Shown: piece after piece, positions 18,081-26,398 of the stretch | How positions within the stretch are numbered: the stretch's first letter is position 1 | Layout of the letters: each line of letters opens with the position of its first letter | Source: Cystobacter fuscus DSM 2262 | GTDB taxonomy: Bacteria; Myxococcota; Myxococcia; Myxococcales; Myxococcaceae | NCBI RefSeq assembly: GCF_000335475.2 | Contig: NZ_ANAH02000013.1 | Span: 62,001-126,000 of the forward strand | Direction of reading: 5' to 3' | DNA: 64,000 nt | Position numbers and translations under genes: made by a program | Notes under the pieces: model-generated | Databases searched by the model: none | Seen by the model: only the letters and a program-made list of their open reading frames with translations | Told to the model about the DNA's origin: nothing

Positions 18081-18988
18081 CATGGAGTTCCAACGAGGCG
18101 CGGGTGGCGCTCGCCGAGCGGCTCCGGCACGACCACCCCGAATGGGAGGCCGACGAGCCCGTGCTCGTGGGGGGCGGGCTGGAGTTCTTCGTGTTCCGCG
18201 TCCAGTCGGCGCGGCAGGGCCCTCTGGCCATCAAGGTGCCGCGCGCGCCGGTCTTCATCAACGACAACGATCCGCGCGTCGTCGCGCGCGATCTGCTGGA
18301 ACAGGAGTCCGCCCTCATTTCCCGCGCCGCGCGGGGCGGGATACCGGTGCCGCGGCTGGTGGCGCTGGAGCTGGGACGCGAGCCCCTCGACTACATCGTC
18401 CTCGAGTACGTCGAGCACGACGGCGGTGAGCCCACGCCCCTGGCGCTGGGCGAGCTGGTGCGCCGCCTGCACTCGCTCCCGGAGATGCCTTCCCGGCCCC
18501 TGGTGGCGCAGCAAGGGCGTCCACTGGCCGAGCTGCTGGCGGAGCGTATCCACCGGCGCGCGCGCGTGGTGGAGCGGCTCGCGGGCGTCCGTCTGGCGTT
18601 GCCCGGGCCCGAGTGGCTGGCCGACGCGCTGCACGGCTCCGAGCGACCGCGCGCGGTGCTGCACATGGACGTGCGTCCCGCGAATGTGCTGGCCCGTGGC
18701 GGCCAGGTGCTCGCGTTGCTGGACTGGTCCAATGCACTGGTGGGAGATCCCGCGCTGGAGCTGGCGCGGATCGCCGAATACGGACTCGCCGGACCGGAGT
18801 TCCTCGCCGCGTACCACGGCCTTGCTCCCGTCCCACCCCCACCGGCCCGGCTGGAGTGGCTCTACCGGATCGACACGGCGGTGATGTTGGCGGTCGTCTT
18901 CCTCTCCGAGCAGCCAGATGCCGAGAAGGCGCGGCCCCAGGTGGCCCGGGTGGTGGAGTTGTGTGGACGGCTGGAGGGCATGCGATGA
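18077..18988 (+). CDS. Aminoglycoside-phosphotransferase-fold small-molecule kinase
   Basis: 303 aa of the APH/choline-kinase fold. The N-lobe Lys is Lys53 (AIKVPR), the hinge is IVLEYVEHD, the catalytic loop is HMDVRPANVL (Asp198, Asn203) and the metal-binding Asp216 is in LLDWSNALVGDP. The family phosphorylates hydroxyls on antibiotics, sugars or amino alcohols, or sometimes homoserine. Its start overlaps the ureohydrolase stop by 4 bp and its stop overlaps the next gene's ATG. Pairing with a phosphatase suggests phosphorylation is a reversible step or a self-protection step. Confidence 0.87.
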   Translation: MTWSSNEARVALAERLRHDHPEWEADEPVLVGGGLEFFVFRVQSARQGPLAIKVPRAPVFINDNDPRVVARDLLEQESALISRAARGGIPVPRLVALELGREPLDYIVLEYVEHDGGEPTPLALGELVRRLHSLPEMPSRPLVAQQGRPLAELLAERIHRRARVVERLAGVRLALPGPEWLADALHGSERPRAVLHMDVRPANVLARGGQVLALLDWSNALVGDPALELARIAEYGLAGPEFLAAYHGLAPVPPPPARLEWLYRIDTAVMLAVVFLSEQPDAEKARPQVARVVELCGRLEGMR

Positions 18989-19617
18989 CAGACATCCGTC
19001 CCGCCGTGGTGCTCTTGGTGCGTCATGCGGACGTGTACAACCCGCGGCGGGTTTTCTATGGGCGGCTGCCTGGTTTCCGCCTGAGCGACCTGGGTTGGAA
19101 ACAAGCGGACTTCCTCGCGGAACATCTGGCCTCCGAGCCCATCCGCGCCTTCTACACCAGCCCCATGCTCCGGGCGCGGCAGACCGCGGCCGTGCTCGCG
19201 CGAAGGCACCGGGGGGTGGCGATCCACCGGATCATGGGCCTGCAGGAGGTCCGCACGAGCTGGATGGGCGTGCCCGATCACGAGCTTCCCCTCTTCGTGA
19301 ACCTGTACGAGCCGCCCCGCGATCCGGGTGATGAGACCATTGCCCAGTTGGCCGAGCGCGTGTCCCAGACCCTGCTGCGCATCGCGCGCAAGCACCCCGG
19401 TCAGGTCGTCTGCTGCGTCAGCCATGGAGATCCCATCTCCAGCGCGTGCTCGTTGTTCCGGGGGCTGGCTCCGGAACTGGTGAGCATCCGCGGCCAATAC
19501 AGCGCGCAGCAGTGCTCGGTGACCCGGCTCACCTTCACGCCGCCCTCCGAGCAGCCCGTGCTGGAGTACCGCGACGTGATTGCCGAGCTGGCTCCGGAGC
19601 TCAAGGCGCGTCGCTGA
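18985..19617 (+). CDS. Histidine phosphatase (phosphoglycerate mutase-like)
   Basis: 210 aa from ATG 18985, which overlaps the kinase stop. The catalytic phospho-His is His14 in LVRHADV, the acid is about Glu88 and the second His is His147 in VSHGDP. Arg residues in SPMLRARQTA complete the phosphate pocket. RHA replaces the common RHG, as in several small-molecule phosphatases such as SixA or CobC relatives. Tight coupling to the kinase suggests it removes the phosphate that the kinase adds, on the same or a later intermediate. Confidence 0.88.
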   Translation: MTDIRPAVVLLVRHADVYNPRRVFYGRLPGFRLSDLGWKQADFLAEHLASEPIRAFYTSPMLRARQTAAVLARRHRGVAIHRIMGLQEVRTSWMGVPDHELPLFVNLYEPPRDPGDETIAQLAERVSQTLLRIARKHPGQVVCCVSHGDPISSACSLFRGLAPELVSIRGQYSAQQCSVTRLTFTPPSEQPVLEYRDVIAELAPELKARR

Positions 19618-19630
19618 CCGCGCTCGCGGC

Positions 19631-20434
19631 TCAGAAGCGCAGCCGCAACGCGTAGAGATCGTCCTGCTCGATCTGCTCGGCGCGGGTGATGAGCGCCTCC
19701 AGGTCGTCGCGGACGGCATGCACGTAGCGCCCGGTCAGCCCGTCCCCCCGGCCCGAGGCGAGCAGCACCACGGCCCGAGCGGCCACCTCCGGCTCGGCCC
19801 ATGCCTCGGCCGGCCACTGGCCAGACTGCCAGGTGTGCTCCGTCATCCGGGTGTGCACCATGCCTGGGCTCAGTGCGAAGACAGACACGCCCTGGGGCCG
19901 GGCCGCCTGCGCCAGACAGTCCGTCAACCGCAGCAACGCCGCCTTCGCGACGGCATAGCCGATGTTGCGGTGCGTGGGCCGCGCCGCCACGTCACTGCCG
20001 ATGTTGATGATCCGTCCCCGGCCGCGAGCGACCATGCCGGCGAGCACCAGCCGCGAACAGAGCGAGGCGCCGCGCAGGTTGACCTCCACCACGCGCCAGA
20101 AGTCGTCTGGATCCGCTTCCCAGAACGCGCCGGGAGGACCGCTGACCCCCGCGTTGTTGATGAGCAGATCGATGGGCCCCAGCTCCCGCTCCACGCGGGC
20201 CACCACCTCTTCCATCTGCGCGCGCTCGACCACGTCCCCCACGAGCGCCAGGGCCCGTCCGCCCGCGGCCGTGAGCTCCCGCGCCGTCTCCTCCACCTCC
20301 GGGCTCGAGCGTGCCACTACCGCCACGGCGGCACCCTCCGCTGAGAGTGCTCGTGCGAAGGCTCGTCCGAGACCGCGTCCCCCACCCGTCACAAGCGCCA
20401 CCTGTCCCTCGAGCGCGTGTTGCTGTGTGGTCAT
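19631..20434 (-). CDS. Short-chain dehydrogenase/reductase
   Basis: 267 aa from ATG 20434, chosen because GGGAGA lies about 8 nt upstream; the longer frame to 21331 is antisense to the acetyltransferase gene. The NAD(P) motif TGGGRGLG (16-23), NNAG, and the triad Ser147, Tyr160 and Lys164 (GYAVAK) mark a classical SDR. It is the only cluster gene on the minus strand, convergent with the phosphatase (13-bp gap) and divergent from the acetyltransferase. It probably oxidises or reduces a hydroxyl/keto group in the same pathway, judged from position only. Confidence 0.88.
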   Translation of the reverse strand: MTTQQHALEGQVALVTGGGRGLGRAFARALSAEGAAVAVVARSSPEVEETARELTAAGGRALALVGDVVERAQMEEVVARVERELGPIDLLINNAGVSGPPGAFWEADPDDFWRVVEVNLRGASLCSRLVLAGMVARGRGRIINIGSDVAARPTHRNIGYAVAKAALLRLTDCLAQAARPQGVSVFALSPGMVHTRMTEHTWQSGQWPAEAWAEPEVAARAVVLLASGRGDGLTGRYVHAVRDDLEALITRAEQIEQDDLYALRLRF

Positions 20435-20456
20435 TTTCTGGTCTCCCATGGTTTGC

Positions 20457-20475
20457 TTGACGCTCCTGGCGTCAA
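20457..20475. promoter_or_regulatory. Perfect inverted repeat in the SDR/GNAT divergent region
   Basis: TTGACGC (20457-20463) and GCGTCAA (20469-20475) are exact reverse complements around a 5-bp spacer, in the 102-bp gap between divergent starts. The left arm can also be read as a -35-like TTGACG, with a weak -10 candidate near 20480. This makes it a candidate operator or overlapping promoter for the middle of the cluster. Confidence 0.45.
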
Positions 20476-20536
20476 TCATTAGTGTCCGAGCCGCAATAGT
20501 ACACGTCGTCGTCCTCCGCGTGGCCGAGGAGCGAGC

Positions 20537-21439
20537 ATGAATGGGGCGCACGAGCCCGAGTCCGATGCGTTTCCAACGGTGCGCAGGGCCCAACCCGAGG
20601 ATTGCCCCGCCATCCTCGAGCTCATGCGTTCTGTGTATGGGGACTACAACCCCTACTTCGATGAGTTGGATGCCTGGCTGGCGGACGAGGTGGGCCAGCT
20701 CGGCGTCGCGGTGCTCGACGACAAGGTGGTGGGGTTTGGCAAGCTGACCTGTCTGGCGCCCGGCGAGTGGTGGATTGAGAGCATCGCCGTGGATAAGGCA
20801 TACCGGCGCCGGGGCGTGGCCAGGACCCTCGGCTTCTATGGTCTCTCCCTCTGGCATGAGAGGGGTTCCGGGAGCCTGCGGGCACTGATCGCGGGCTACA
20901 ACGATCCGAGCTTCAGCTATGGCGAAGCCTTTCAATTCCACCGTTCGGCCCGGTATGTCCATCTGCTCGCCTCCCCGGAGGGCACGACCCATGGCTTCCG
21001 CCCGTTGACCGCGGCGGATCGGGATTGGGCGCATGAGCGGCTCACCCGCTCGGCCCTCTGGCAGCACACCGCGGGGCTCGTCGAGTGCCGCTGGAAATGG
21101 CAATCCCTCACCCCGGAGTTCCTCTCCAAGTTGATCGACGCGGGAGAGGCCTTCGCCTGGCGGGGTGGGGAGGGAGTGGCTTGCATGTGGCGCCGTCGGG
21201 GCGTGAAGGAGCCCGAGCTGCGCGTCTGGTTCGCGGGTGCTCCGGGGAACCTCGGGGAGATGGCGCGAGAGTTCCGCGCGTTCGCGGCCACGCAGCTGCG
21301 CGACTTCGGACCGGAGCCCTCCGTCATCCACTGGCGGGTCCCCGACGTGCCCGAGCTCATTCCCACGCTCGAGGCCAGCGGCTTCCGCAAGCGTGAGAGC
21401 TTCGAGAACACCTTCTACCTAGTGGAGTACCAGAAATGA
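20537..21439 (+). CDS. GNAT family N-acetyltransferase
   Basis: 300 aa with GAGGAG before the ATG. Residues about 14-140 form a GNAT domain; motif A for acetyl-CoA is IESIAVDKAYRRRGVARTL (80-98, RRxGVA). Residues about 150-300 look like a second, degenerate GNAT-like domain ending in a family-typical IPTLEASGFRKRE. Such tandem GNATs acylate amines of small molecules or peptides. It lies 89 bp before the aminotransferase on the same strand, so acylation of an amine intermediate is plausible. Confidence 0.82.
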   Translation: MNGAHEPESDAFPTVRRAQPEDCPAILELMRSVYGDYNPYFDELDAWLADEVGQLGVAVLDDKVVGFGKLTCLAPGEWWIESIAVDKAYRRRGVARTLGFYGLSLWHERGSGSLRALIAGYNDPSFSYGEAFQFHRSARYVHLLASPEGTTHGFRPLTAADRDWAHERLTRSALWQHTAGLVECRWKWQSLTPEFLSKLIDAGEAFAWRGGEGVACMWRRRGVKEPELRVWFAGAPGNLGEMAREFRAFAATQLRDFGPEPSVIHWRVPDVPELIPTLEASGFRKRESFENTFYLVEYQK

Positions 21440-21528
21440 GCGCTCGGCTGGGCGCTCGGTGGAAGTAATGCATCAGGCCAGCGGGTTGTCCTCGCTGGCG
21501 GCCAGTGGGCCCGGAGACAGGCAAACCC

Positions 21529-22734
21529 ATGACGATGACCCGACTTGACCCCTCCGAGCCGAGGAACGCCGAGCGCGCGTTCCACATGAATACCTATCCG
21601 CGTGCGCCCATCACCGTGGTGCGCGGAGAGGGGCTCCGGGTGTGGGATGACCAGGGGCGCGAGTTCCTGGATTTTACCTCCGGCCTGTGCGTCAACACGC
21701 TCGGGCACTGCCACCCGGTGGTGGTGGAAGCCGTGCGCGCGCAGGTGGGCACGCTCATTCACGCCACCAATGGCGTGTACACGCTTCCCCAGCTGGAGCT
21801 GGCCCGGCTGCTGGTGGAGCACTCGGCGCTGGACAAGGTCTTCTTCTGCAACAGTGGCGCCGAGGCCAACGAGTGCGCCATCAAGCTGGCGCGCAAGTGG
21901 GGCCGCACGCGCAAGGGCGGCGCCTACGAGATCATCACCGCCAACACCGGCTTCCACGGGCGCACCCTGGGGACGATGGCCGCCACCGGGCACCGCCACG
22001 TGCAGCAGGACTTCGAGCCGCTCCCCGAGGGCTTCACGCAGGTGGAGTTCAACGATCTGGCGGCGCTTCGGGACGCCATCACGGAGCGGACGGCCGCCGT
22101 GCTGCTCGAGCCCATCCAGGGCGTCAACGGCGTGGAGCTGGCCACCCAGGAGTACCTCCGGGGGGTGCGCGCGCTGTGTGACGAGAAGGGCGTGTTGCTG
22201 ATGCTCGATGAGATCCAGTCCGGTGTCGGGCGGACCGGCACGCTCTGGGCCTATGAGGGGTACGGAATCGAGCCGGACGTGATGACGGTGGCCAAGGGCC
22301 TGGGCGGTGGGGTGGCCATCGGCGCCTGTCTGGCCAAGGACGCCGTCGCCGTCTTCCAGCCCGGAGATCACGCCTCGACGTTCGGTGGCAACCCGCTGGC
22401 CTGCGCCGCCGGCCGGGCCGTGCTCCAGGAAGTCATCGCGAGGGATCTGCCCGGCCACGCGCGGCGCCTGGGCGAGCGGCTGCGGGCGGGACTGGGGGAG
22501 ATCCAGGCGGAGCCGGGACACGGCATCACCGCGGTGCGTGGCGCCGGGCTGTGGTTCGGGATCGAGTTCGGCGAGGGCGGGGCGAACACCGTCTGGGAGC
22601 GCTGCCTCCGGCGGGGCATGCTGTTGGTGCGCTCGGGGACCGGGCGCGCCCTGCGCGTCTCGCCCTCGCTCACCGTCACGGAGCAGGAGTGTGATCGTTT
22701 CCTCGAGGTGTTCCGCCAGGCCGTCCGAAGCTGA
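21529..22734 (+). CDS. Class III PLP aminotransferase (acetylornithine aminotransferase-like)
   Basis: 401 aa from ATG 21529; GTG 21505 and ATG 21535 are alternatives. It aligns with the ArgD/ornithine/GABA aminotransferase group: NSGAEANECAIKLARK, FHGRTLG, LLEPIQGVNG, LDEIQSGVGRTG (Asp227) and the PLP Lys256 in VAKGLGGG. The likely reaction is transamination of a terminal amine on an omega-amino acid with 2-oxoglutarate. It is probably a pathway enzyme rather than primary ArgD because it sits inside the cluster beside a ureohydrolase and GNAT. Its stop overlaps an alternative ATG of the next gene. Confidence 0.85.
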   Translation: MTMTRLDPSEPRNAERAFHMNTYPRAPITVVRGEGLRVWDDQGREFLDFTSGLCVNTLGHCHPVVVEAVRAQVGTLIHATNGVYTLPQLELARLLVEHSALDKVFFCNSGAEANECAIKLARKWGRTRKGGAYEIITANTGFHGRTLGTMAATGHRHVQQDFEPLPEGFTQVEFNDLAALRDAITERTAAVLLEPIQGVNGVELATQEYLRGVRALCDEKGVLLMLDEIQSGVGRTGTLWAYEGYGIEPDVMTVAKGLGGGVAIGACLAKDAVAVFQPGDHASTFGGNPLACAAGRAVLQEVIARDLPGHARRLGERLRAGLGEIQAEPGHGITAVRGAGLWFGIEFGEGGANTVWERCLRRGMLLVRSGTGRALRVSPSLTVTEQECDRFLEVFRQAVRS

Positions 22735-22751
22735 TGGAGTGGGAGGGTGAG

Positions 22752-25142
22752 ATGAGCGAGCGGCAGTCGTCGAGTGGGTGGACCGAGCACCTGGCCCCGT
22801 TGACTCCAGGCTGGTCCGTGTGGCGGCAGATAGCGGTGCGCGGGGCGGGTTTCCCGGCGGCCCTGGCGGAGCAGGTGCGGCAGCCGGAGAGTGCCCAGGC
22901 CGTGGACGCGCTGCTGCGGCGGGAGGCGGACCTGCGCTCCCAGCGGCTCAAGGCCTCCGAGGTGCGGGAGGCGTTGGCGCCGGAGCGTGCCCGACTGGAG
23001 GAGCGGCTCGCGGCGGAGGCCGTGCGCGTGGGCCAGGCGCTGCGTGACGTGGCCCGCATGCCCGAGTTCCGCGAGGCCGTGGTCTGGCAGAACCGCCAGG
23101 CGCTGGCGAGCGCCCTGGATGTCCTGCTGCGGCGGGATGTCACCGAGCGCGATAGCCGCACCCGCCAGAAGGAGGAGCTGGTCTCCAAGTACCTGCTGCG
23201 CTACTGCCTCAAGAACGACACCATTGGCTTCTTCGGTCCGCTGGGCTGGGGGCGCATCGAGCCCGAGGCGGAGGGGTTCGAGCTCCAGCCCGGTCCGGAG
23301 CTGCTCAGCCGTCGGCAGACGCTCTTCGAGCACTGGTGCATCGACACCCTGGCCGAGCGGCTCTCGGCGGACGCGCGGCTGCGCCCGTGGATCGCGCCGC
23401 GCGCGCTTCCCGTGGTGCGGCTGGAGGGGACGCGTGCCGTGCCGATGATGGGTGAGCCGGTGGAGCTCAGCGCCGTCGCTGCTCGCGCCCTCGCGCTGTG
23501 TGACGGCGAGCGGACGGCCCGGGAGATCGCCTCGCTGCTGCGGCGGGAGTTCCCGCTCGAGGTGCCAGGCGAGGCCGAGGCCTGGGCTCTCCTGGAGGAG
23601 CACCGGCAGCAGGCGTGGATCCTCTGGACGCTGGAGCTGCCCAACATCGAGTCGCACCCCGAGCGCGCCCTGCGGCGGCTGCTGGAGCGGATCGACGACA
23701 CGGCGCTGCGCGCGGAGGTGCTCGCGCCGCTGGACGAGCTGGACGCCCATCGGGAGCAGGTGGCGCGCAGCGTGGGAAACGCCGAGGCGCTCGCGCGCGC
23801 GCTCGATGCGCTCAATGACGCGTTCACCGCCCGCACGGGCGAGAAGGCACAGCGCCGCGAGGGCCAGACGTACGCGGGCCGCACGCTGCTCTACCAGGAC
23901 TGCAACCGGGACATGACGCTCACGCTCGGCCCCGCGCTGCTCCAGCGCCTGGGCCCTCCGCTCGGGCTGCTGCTGGACAGCGCGCGCTGGTTCACCTTCC
24001 AGGTCGGTGCGCGCTACCTGGCCTCCTTCGAGCGCGTGTTCGACGAGCTGAGGGCCGACGCCCCCACGGTGGACTTCCTGATGTTCCACCTGGGCGTGAG
24101 CGAGTTCTTCCCCTTCATCTCCCACCGCTCGGGTCCCTACCTCAAGCCGGACGTGGCCAAGGATCTGATCGCCGAGTTGCAAGCGCGCTGGACCCGGCTG
24201 CTCAACGTGAAGCCTGGGGAGCAGCGCATCCAGCGCTCCTCCGCGGAGCTGGCCGCGGCGGCGCGGGATCTGTTCGCCGCGCCCGGGCCGGGTTGGCCCG
24301 GGGCCCGTTACCATGCACCGGACCTGATGATCTCCGCCTCGAGCCCGGAGGCGCTGCGGCGCGGGGAGTTCTTCGCCGTGTTGGGCGAGCTGCACATCGC
24401 CCTCAACACGTTGGAGTCCCCCGTCTTCTTCTTCCAGCACCCCCGGCCGGAGGAGTTGGTGCGCGCGCTGGAGCAGGACATCCCTGGCCCGCGCATCTCC
24501 CCGGCGGTCCCCAAGGATCGCGCCACCCGCGCGGCCATCGTGCCCTTCAACCGCAACGCGTTGGAGTTCGTCTTCGACACGACCCGCTCGTGGCGTCCAT
24601 CCTCCCAGGTGCTGTCGGTGGGCACGCTGGTGGTGGAGCGGGTGGAGGGGCAGCTCCAGGTGCGCACGCGCGATGGGAGCTGGCGGTGCCACGTGCTGGA
24701 GTTCTATGACTGGCTGCTCAGCATCCAGTTCGCGGGGGAGATGCACCTGTTGCCCCCCCAGACCCACTCCCCGCGGGTGACCATCGACGACATGGTGGTG
24801 AGCCGGGAGACGTGGCACTTCACCACCGCGCGGCTGCCCTTCCTGCGGCTCCACGATCCAACGACGCGGTTCCTGGAAGCGCGGCGCTGGGCCCAGCAGC
24901 ACGGCCTGCCGGATCGGGTCTTCTACAAGACGACCAACGAGCGCAAGCCCTTCTTCCTGGACCTCACCAGCCCCCTGTCGCTCAAGTCCTTCGTCACGAT
25001 GGCCCGGGCTTCCGAGGACGTGGTCATCACCGAGATGCTGCCGACCACGGAGCAGCTCTGGCTCACGGACGCGCGGGGGCAGTCCTATACGAGCGAGCTG
25101 CGCATGGTCATGGTGGACGGACAGCCCTGGCGCCCAGGTTAG
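22752..25142 (+). CDS. LanB-like protein with glutamylation domain only (PEARL-like candidate)
   Basis: 796 aa from ATG 22752, which has GGGAGGG just upstream; ATG 22734 (TGATG with the previous stop) is an alternative. It matches the N-terminal lantibiotic dehydratase domain throughout: VRGAGFPA, KYLLRYCLKNDTIGFFGP (about 142-159), GRTLLYQDCNRDMTL, VFYKTTNERKPFFLDLTSP and ITEMLPTTEQLWLTD. Full LanB enzymes are about 1000 aa with a C-terminal elimination domain; that domain is absent here and nowhere else in the window. Stand-alone proteins of this kind use aminoacyl-tRNA either in split dehydratases or as peptide aminoacyl-tRNA ligases. The latter is favoured here but unproven. Confidence 0.82.
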   Translation: MSERQSSSGWTEHLAPLTPGWSVWRQIAVRGAGFPAALAEQVRQPESAQAVDALLRREADLRSQRLKASEVREALAPERARLEERLAAEAVRVGQALRDVARMPEFREAVVWQNRQALASALDVLLRRDVTERDSRTRQKEELVSKYLLRYCLKNDTIGFFGPLGWGRIEPEAEGFELQPGPELLSRRQTLFEHWCIDTLAERLSADARLRPWIAPRALPVVRLEGTRAVPMMGEPVELSAVAARALALCDGERTAREIASLLRREFPLEVPGEAEAWALLEEHRQQAWILWTLELPNIESHPERALRRLLERIDDTALRAEVLAPLDELDAHREQVARSVGNAEALARALDALNDAFTARTGEKAQRREGQTYAGRTLLYQDCNRDMTLTLGPALLQRLGPPLGLLLDSARWFTFQVGARYLASFERVFDELRADAPTVDFLMFHLGVSEFFPFISHRSGPYLKPDVAKDLIAELQARWTRLLNVKPGEQRIQRSSAELAAAARDLFAAPGPGWPGARYHAPDLMISASSPEALRRGEFFAVLGELHIALNTLESPVFFFQHPRPEELVRALEQDIPGPRISPAVPKDRATRAAIVPFNRNALEFVFDTTRSWRPSSQVLSVGTLVVERVEGQLQVRTRDGSWRCHVLEFYDWLLSIQFAGEMHLLPPQTHSPRVTIDDMVVSRETWHFTTARLPFLRLHDPTTRFLEARRWAQQHGLPDRVFYKTTNERKPFFLDLTSPLSLKSFVTMARASEDVVITEMLPTTEQLWLTDARGQSYTSELRMVMVDGQPWRPG

Positions 25143-25213
25143 GCACGGGACGCGCTCCGCGTCCCCTCGACATCGAGCCCCCTACGGCGGGCCGCCTCCA
25201 TTAGATTGGCCCC

Positions 25214-26296
25214 ATGGGTTCTTCTCGTGAGGAAGCGCGGGGGTCGGCCGCGCCATCGGGGCTCGTATCGGTGGTGCGCCTGCCCCATAGCTGGTTCATC
25301 CTCTGCACCTCGAGCGAGCTGGGCGACAAGCCCCTCGCGCGCATGTTGCAGGGCTCGCCGCTCGTCCTCTTCCGCACCGCGGAGGGCAAGCCCGCGGCGC
25401 TCGCGGACCGCTGTCCCCACCGCAACGTGCCCCTGTCCCTCGGCCGCGTGGTGAAGGGCCAGCTCCAGTGCGGCTATCACGGCTGGCGCTTCGACTCCTC
25501 GGGCCAGTGCCGCGCCGTCCCCGGCCTCATCGGTGAGCCCGAGGCGAAGAGCCGCTGCGCCACCTGGCACGCCACGCGCGAGCAGGAGGGCTTCGTCTGG
25601 GTGTACTCCACCCCCGGCGTCGAGCCCTCGCACGAGCCCTACCGCTTCCCCCTGCTGGACGCCCCGGGCTACAGCACCGTGCGCCGCACCCTGCGCGCCG
25701 GCGGCTCGCTCCATGCCCTGCTGGAGAACACGCTCGACGTGCCCCACACCTCCTTCCTCCACGGCGGGCTGTTCCGCACCGAGAAGCAACGCCATGAAAT
25801 CGACGTGGTGGTGCGCCGGAGCGCCCACCAGGTGGAGGCCGAGTACATCGGCGAGCCCCGGCCCGAGGGGCTCGTGGGCCGCCTGCTCGCTCCGGGCGGC
25901 GGGGTGTTGCAGCACTTCGACCGCTTCCTCATGCCCTCCATCGCCCAGGTGGAGTACCGCCTGGGCGCCGACAGCCACCTGATGGTCACCTCGGCCATGA
26001 CGCCCGTCGACGACTGGGACACCCTCGTGTACGCCGTCGTCACCTTCCGCCTGCCCCTACCGCACTGGCTCATCAAGCCCTTCATCACCCCCGTCGCCCT
26101 CCACATCTTCAAGCAGGACGCCCGCATCCTCGAGCGCCAGACGGAGACCATCCGCCGCTTCGGCTCGGAGACCTTCGCCTCCACCGAAGTGGACGTGCTC
26201 GGCCCCTCCATCCTCCGCCTCATGCGCCAGGCCGGGCGCGAACAGCCTCCCGGTTCATTGGAGGTCCAAGAGACCCGGTTGAAAATGCAGGTGTGA
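25214..26296 (+). CDS. Rieske non-heme iron oxygenase
   Basis: 360 aa. The Rieske cluster ligands are Cys67-x-His69 (CPHRN) and Cys86-xx-His89 (CGYHGW). The mononuclear iron motif Asp175, His178 and His183 lies in ENTLDVPHTSFLH. The architecture is that of single-component alpha subunits such as PaO/VanA-type hydroxylases or demethylases. The C-terminal segment (LPLPHWLIKPFITPVALHIF) is hydrophobic. It lies 71 bp after the LanB-like gene on the same strand and might add a hydroxylation step. Stand-alone genes like this are also common, so membership is uncertain. Confidence 0.87.
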   Translation: MGSSREEARGSAAPSGLVSVVRLPHSWFILCTSSELGDKPLARMLQGSPLVLFRTAEGKPAALADRCPHRNVPLSLGRVVKGQLQCGYHGWRFDSSGQCRAVPGLIGEPEAKSRCATWHATREQEGFVWVYSTPGVEPSHEPYRFPLLDAPGYSTVRRTLRAGGSLHALLENTLDVPHTSFLHGGLFRTEKQRHEIDVVVRRSAHQVEAEYIGEPRPEGLVGRLLAPGGGVLQHFDRFLMPSIAQVEYRLGADSHLMVTSAMTPVDDWDTLVYAVVTFRLPLPHWLIKPFITPVALHIFKQDARILERQTETIRRFGSETFASTEVDVLGPSILRLMRQAGREQPPGSLEVQETRLKMQV

Positions 26297-26398
26297 CGCG
26301 GGGCGGCTGTCGGGTGACGGACAGTCGTCTCGCCTTCAGGAAGGACGGATTTTTCACCAGCACACAGAAGCGGGGGGCGGGGATGGCCGCCTGCCAGG

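Noticed and set aside
22368-24902. 844-aa minus-strand open frame opposite the LanB-like gene
   Set aside because: It is antisense to a well-matched lantibiotic dehydratase domain and has repetitive composition without motifs.
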